This document shows positions 61,730 through 64,000 of a DNA stretch of 64,000 nucleotides, one piece after another. Within the stretch, counting starts at the first letter, position 1. Each line of letters begins with the position of its first letter. Position numbers and translations under genes: made by a program. The notes beneath the pieces are model-generated. The model searched no databases, had not been told where the DNA came from, and saw nothing but the letters and a program-made list of their open reading frames with translations. The DNA comes from Simiduia agarivorans SA1 = DSM 21679 (GTDB lineage: Bacteria > Pseudomonadota > Gammaproteobacteria > Pseudomonadales > Cellvibrionaceae). Location of the stretch: NCBI RefSeq assembly GCF_000305785.2, contig NC_018868.3, positions 2,896,269 to 2,960,268 of the forward strand, read 5' to 3'.

Positions 61730-62503
61730 TCATAATCTCGCATCCCCCAACAACGGCAAACACACCTCATTCTGCATTTCACCGGCGTTATCAAACTGGC
61801 GTTCCCACAACTGGCCCCTGCCCTGGCCGTCCAGCAGTAATAATGAGCTGGCGCGGGTACCGTAGTCCGGGCTGACAATGAACCGGGCCGACAGGCGAGT
61901 TTCCCACTCGAGTCCCACGCCTGTGTCGGGGAGTTCAGCGGTGTCGGCAGTGGCGCGATGCGCCAACAGCGCCCACAGTGCCTGCCGCAAATCGGCGTCC
62001 TCTTCGGTGCCTACTGCATTAACGAAGGCGCTTTTACCCTGTGTTACTTTCGGCCAGGGGCTGTCGAGCCCCGCATTGCTCAAACCATAACAACCCGGTT
62101 TTAGTCGCTGTGATCCGGGTGGGTGAATGCCACCGCCATTGGTGTGATAGTCAATCTGCCAGCCGCCCGGGCTGAGCTCGCCCTTGAGCAGGTTGTAACC
62201 ACCCACGTCGGCGTTGAGGGCGGGTGCCCGGCCGCGCAATGCATCCAATATCAGCGTTCCGCGGCTGCCTTGCGCCACCGGTGCCGCGGGGTTGCGGATA
62301 TTGGTCAGCGCAGCCCAGCGGGCCTGCTCGCTCGCCATCAGCCAGCTGCCGCCGGCCTGCAGATCCTTGCCGCCCAGCCACTGGGGTTGTTCGGGCCAGC
62401 GCTGGGCCGGCCGTGTGAGCCGGTGATGAAATTCGTCGCGGTTGGCGGCTACAATCAGCGGCCAGCGCGGGTGCTGCTGAATTGCCAGAAAAATCAGACA
62501 CAT
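61730..62503 (-). CDS. NRDE-family (TANGO2-like) protein
   Basis: 257 residues. The N-terminus MCLIFLAIQQHP has Cys2, and VAANRDEFHHRLT contains the NRDE motif that names the family; LGGKDLQAGGSWL, ALTNIRNP and GPYGLSNAGLDSPWPK-like segments follow. TANGO2-like proteins have an Ntn-hydrolase-like layout and have been linked to haem or lipid handling; the bacterial role is unclear. It is convergent with ptsP and divergent from lgt. Confidence 0.9.
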   Translation of the reverse strand: MCLIFLAIQQHPRWPLIVAANRDEFHHRLTRPAQRWPEQPQWLGGKDLQAGGSWLMASEQARWAALTNIRNPAAPVAQGSRGTLILDALRGRAPALNADVGGYNLLKGELSPGGWQIDYHTNGGGIHPPGSQRLKPGCYGLSNAGLDSPWPKVTQGKSAFVNAVGTEEDADLRQALWALLAHRATADTAELPDTGVGLEWETRLSARFIVSPDYGTRASSLLLLDGQGRGQLWERQFDNAGEMQNEVCLPLLGDARL

Positions 62504-62578
62504 TGCAAGACTGGTTCTCTGTGGGCTGAGTCCGCATAATGCCCGCTCTCAACCCCCTTTTACAGTGACGGACGCAGG

Positions 62579-63409
62579 ATGAAATACCCCGAAATAGACC
62601 CCATTGCCTTTTCCCTGGGGCCGGTGGACATTGCCGGTTACAGCCTTGGGCCGTTATCGGTGCACTGGTACGGGCTCATGTATCTGGCGGCATTTCTGGC
62701 GGCTGGGTTTATTGCAGCCCGCCGGTCCACCCGCGCCGACAGCCCGGTGACCCGGGCGCAGGTAGAAGACCTGATTATGTATGGCGCCTTCGGGGTGATT
62801 CTCGGCGGCCGCTTCGGCTATGTCCTGTTTTACAACTTCGACCGGTTTCTGGCCGACCCGCTGTGGCTGTTGCGCTTGTGGGAGGGCGGCATGTCCTTTC
62901 ACGGTGGTTTGTTGGGGGTGCTGGTAGCGCTCTGGTTGTATGGCCGGCGCATTGGTCAGCCGTTTTTCGCCATCACCGATTTTGTCGCGCCGCTGGTGCC
63001 GCTCGGGCTTGGCTTCGGCCGGTTGGGCAATTTTATCGGGCAGGAATTATGGGGCCGCGCTACCGATGGCCCTTGGGGCATGGTGTTCCCGCGCGACCCC
63101 GAACAACTGGCCCGGCACCCGTCGCAACTGTATCAGGCGGCGTTGGAAGGCCTGTTGCTATTTATTATCCTGTTCTGGTTTTCCGCCAAACCCCGGCCCC
63201 GCATGGCGGTGAGCGGACTTTTCCTGCTGGGCTACGGCTGTTTCCGCTTTCTGGTGGAATTTGTACGCGAGCCGGACAACCACATCAGCTTTGACCTGTT
63301 CGGCTGGGTCACGCGCGGGCAGGTGTTGTCGGCGCCCATGATCGTACTGGGGCTGGTGTTTATCGGCCTGGCCTACCGCAATCAGGCCAGGACCCAGCAG
63401 CGTGGTTGA
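62579..63409 (+). CDS. lgt: Prolipoprotein diacylglyceryl transferase
   Basis: 276 residues, inner-membrane enzyme with about seven helices that adds diacylglycerol to the lipobox cysteine of prolipoproteins. Conserved motifs: [37 protein letters not shown], and the signature [18 protein letters not shown]. It would modify the several lipoproteins encoded in this window. thyA follows, the common gammaproteobacterial order. Confidence 0.96.
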   Translation: MKYPEIDPIAFSLGPVDIAGYSLGPLSVHWYGLMYLAAFLAAGFIAARRSTRADSPVTRAQVEDLIMYGAFGVILGGRFGYVLFYNFDRFLADPLWLLRLWEGGMSFHGGLLGVLVALWLYGRRIGQPFFAITDFVAPLVPLGLGFGRLGNFIGQELWGRATDGPWGMVFPRDPEQLARHPSQLYQAALEGLLLFIILFWFSAKPRPRMAVSGLFLLGYGCFRFLVEFVREPDNHISFDLFGWVTRGQVLSAPMIVLGLVFIGLAYRNQARTQQRG

Positions 63410-63465
63410 TCCATACGGGTTACGCGCCTTGCGAAACGTAAAGACATTTCTATAAAAGACAGGCT

Positions 63466-64000
63466 ATGAAACAGTACCTCGATCTCATGCGCCACGTGCG
63501 CGATAACGGTGTTTTCAAGGGCGATCGCACCGGCACCGGTACCACCAGTATTTTCGGTTACCAGATGCGCTTTAATCTGGCCGAGGGTTTTCCGTTGGTG
63601 ACCACTAAAAAGTGCCACCTGAAGTCGATCATTCACGAGTTGCTCTGGTTTCTGAATGGCGACACCAACATCGGTTATCTGAAAGACAACGGTGTGAAAA
63701 TCTGGGACGAATGGGCCACCGAAGCGGGTGATCTGGGGCCGGTGTATGGCCATCAATGGCGCAGTTGGGCCGGACCCAATGGCGAAGTGGTGGATCAGAT
63801 CAGCGATCTGGTGCAGATGATCAAAACCAAACCCAATTCCCGCCGGTTAATCATCTCCGCCTGGAACCCCACGGTGCTGCCCGATGAGTCCATCTCGCCC
63901 CAGGCCAATGTGGCGGCCGGTCGCATGGCGCTGGCGCCCTGCCACACCCTGTTCCAGTTTTATGTATCCGAGGGCAAGTTGTCCTGCCAGCTGTACCAGC
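63466..64000 (+). CDS. thyA: Thymidylate synthase, 5' part (cut by the window edge)
   Basis: The first 178 residues of Thy[55 protein letters not shown] and the catalytic cysteine in [12 protein letters not shown] are present. It makes dTMP from dUMP with methylene-tetrahydrofolate. The reading frame is open to the last base of the window. The ATG at 63466 follows GACAGGCT. Confidence 0.96.
   Translation, partial: MKQYLDLMRHVRDNGVFKGDRTGTGTTSIFGYQMRFNLAEGFPLVTTKKCHLKSIIHELLWFLNGDTNIGYLKDNGVKIWDEWATEAGDLGPVYGHQWRSWAGPNGEVVDQISDLVQMIKTKPNSRRLIISAWNPTVLPDESISPQANVAAGRMALAPCHTLFQFYVSEGKLSCQLYQ

Overview
The window looks like a chromosomal segment of a marine or soil gammaproteobacterium, most likely in or near the Cellvibrionales (Cellvibrio, Simiduia, Saccharophagus type). 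The basis is the gene orders rppH-ptsP...lgt-thyA, mutY beside yggX, divergent metE/metR and hscC next to a J-domain gene, together with gammaproteobacterial families such as DUF3080 and DUF3034. The genus is an inference; no rRNA gene is present.

Layout. (1) 90-9611: an exopolysaccharide cluster. It holds a DXD glycosyltransferase, a WecG/TagA-type transferase with a degenerate sugar-transferase front end, an initiating phosphoglycosyl transferase, an outer-membrane export lipoprotein, a Wzz-like chain-length protein, a Wzy/WaaL-like polymerase or ligase, a pyruvyl transferase and a GT2 enzyme. (2) 9621-16328: mostly envelope or secreted proteins (DUF3080 lipoprotein, S10 carboxypeptidase, PLA2-like protein, a PEP-CTERM protein) plus a flavin amine oxidase and a C69-type hydrolase. 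(3) 16329-23350: a repeat-rich stretch with tRNA-Phe, then yggX, a solute-binding-like gene, mutY, an AsmA gene, gcvT and gcvH. (4) 23488-28245: a probable operon of a cupredoxin, a membrane GGDEF/EAL protein, a DUF3034 protein and a truncated haemoglobin with a lipoprotein signal, followed by an RcnB/CigR-like gene.

(5) About 28.6-44.9 kb: a large array of integron gene cassettes. Twenty-two small, mostly AT-rich genes lie in one direction. Nineteen recognisable attC sites separate them, one of them split by an insertion sequence, and further sites near the right end are decayed. No integrase gene lies in the window, so within these limits this is an attC cluster lacking an integrase. Cassette products include an abortive-infection-type protein, a HEPN-like protein with an N-terminal zinc ribbon, an HNH nuclease, a cupin, zinc-ribbon proteins and many small membrane or exported proteins. 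Four IS3-family elements sit in the array. Three are identical 1268-bp copies, and each begins exactly 8 nt downstream of the G of an attC core (GTTRRRY), in the same orientation, next to three different attC types. The fourth, a different element, is inserted inside an attC. This apparent attC-directed targeting by an IS3-family element is the most interesting signal in the window.

(6) 44995-64000: ordinary chromosome resumes with a small lipoprotein, a TetR/GST divergent pair around a perfect palindrome, hscC with a J-domain/RDD partner, metE/metR, a DUF3592 protein, rlmI, a small outer-membrane-like protein, an imelysin-like lipoprotein, a HAD phosphatase, rppH, ptsP, a REPIN-like hairpin, an NRDE protein, lgt and the 5' part of thyA, which is cut by the window edge.
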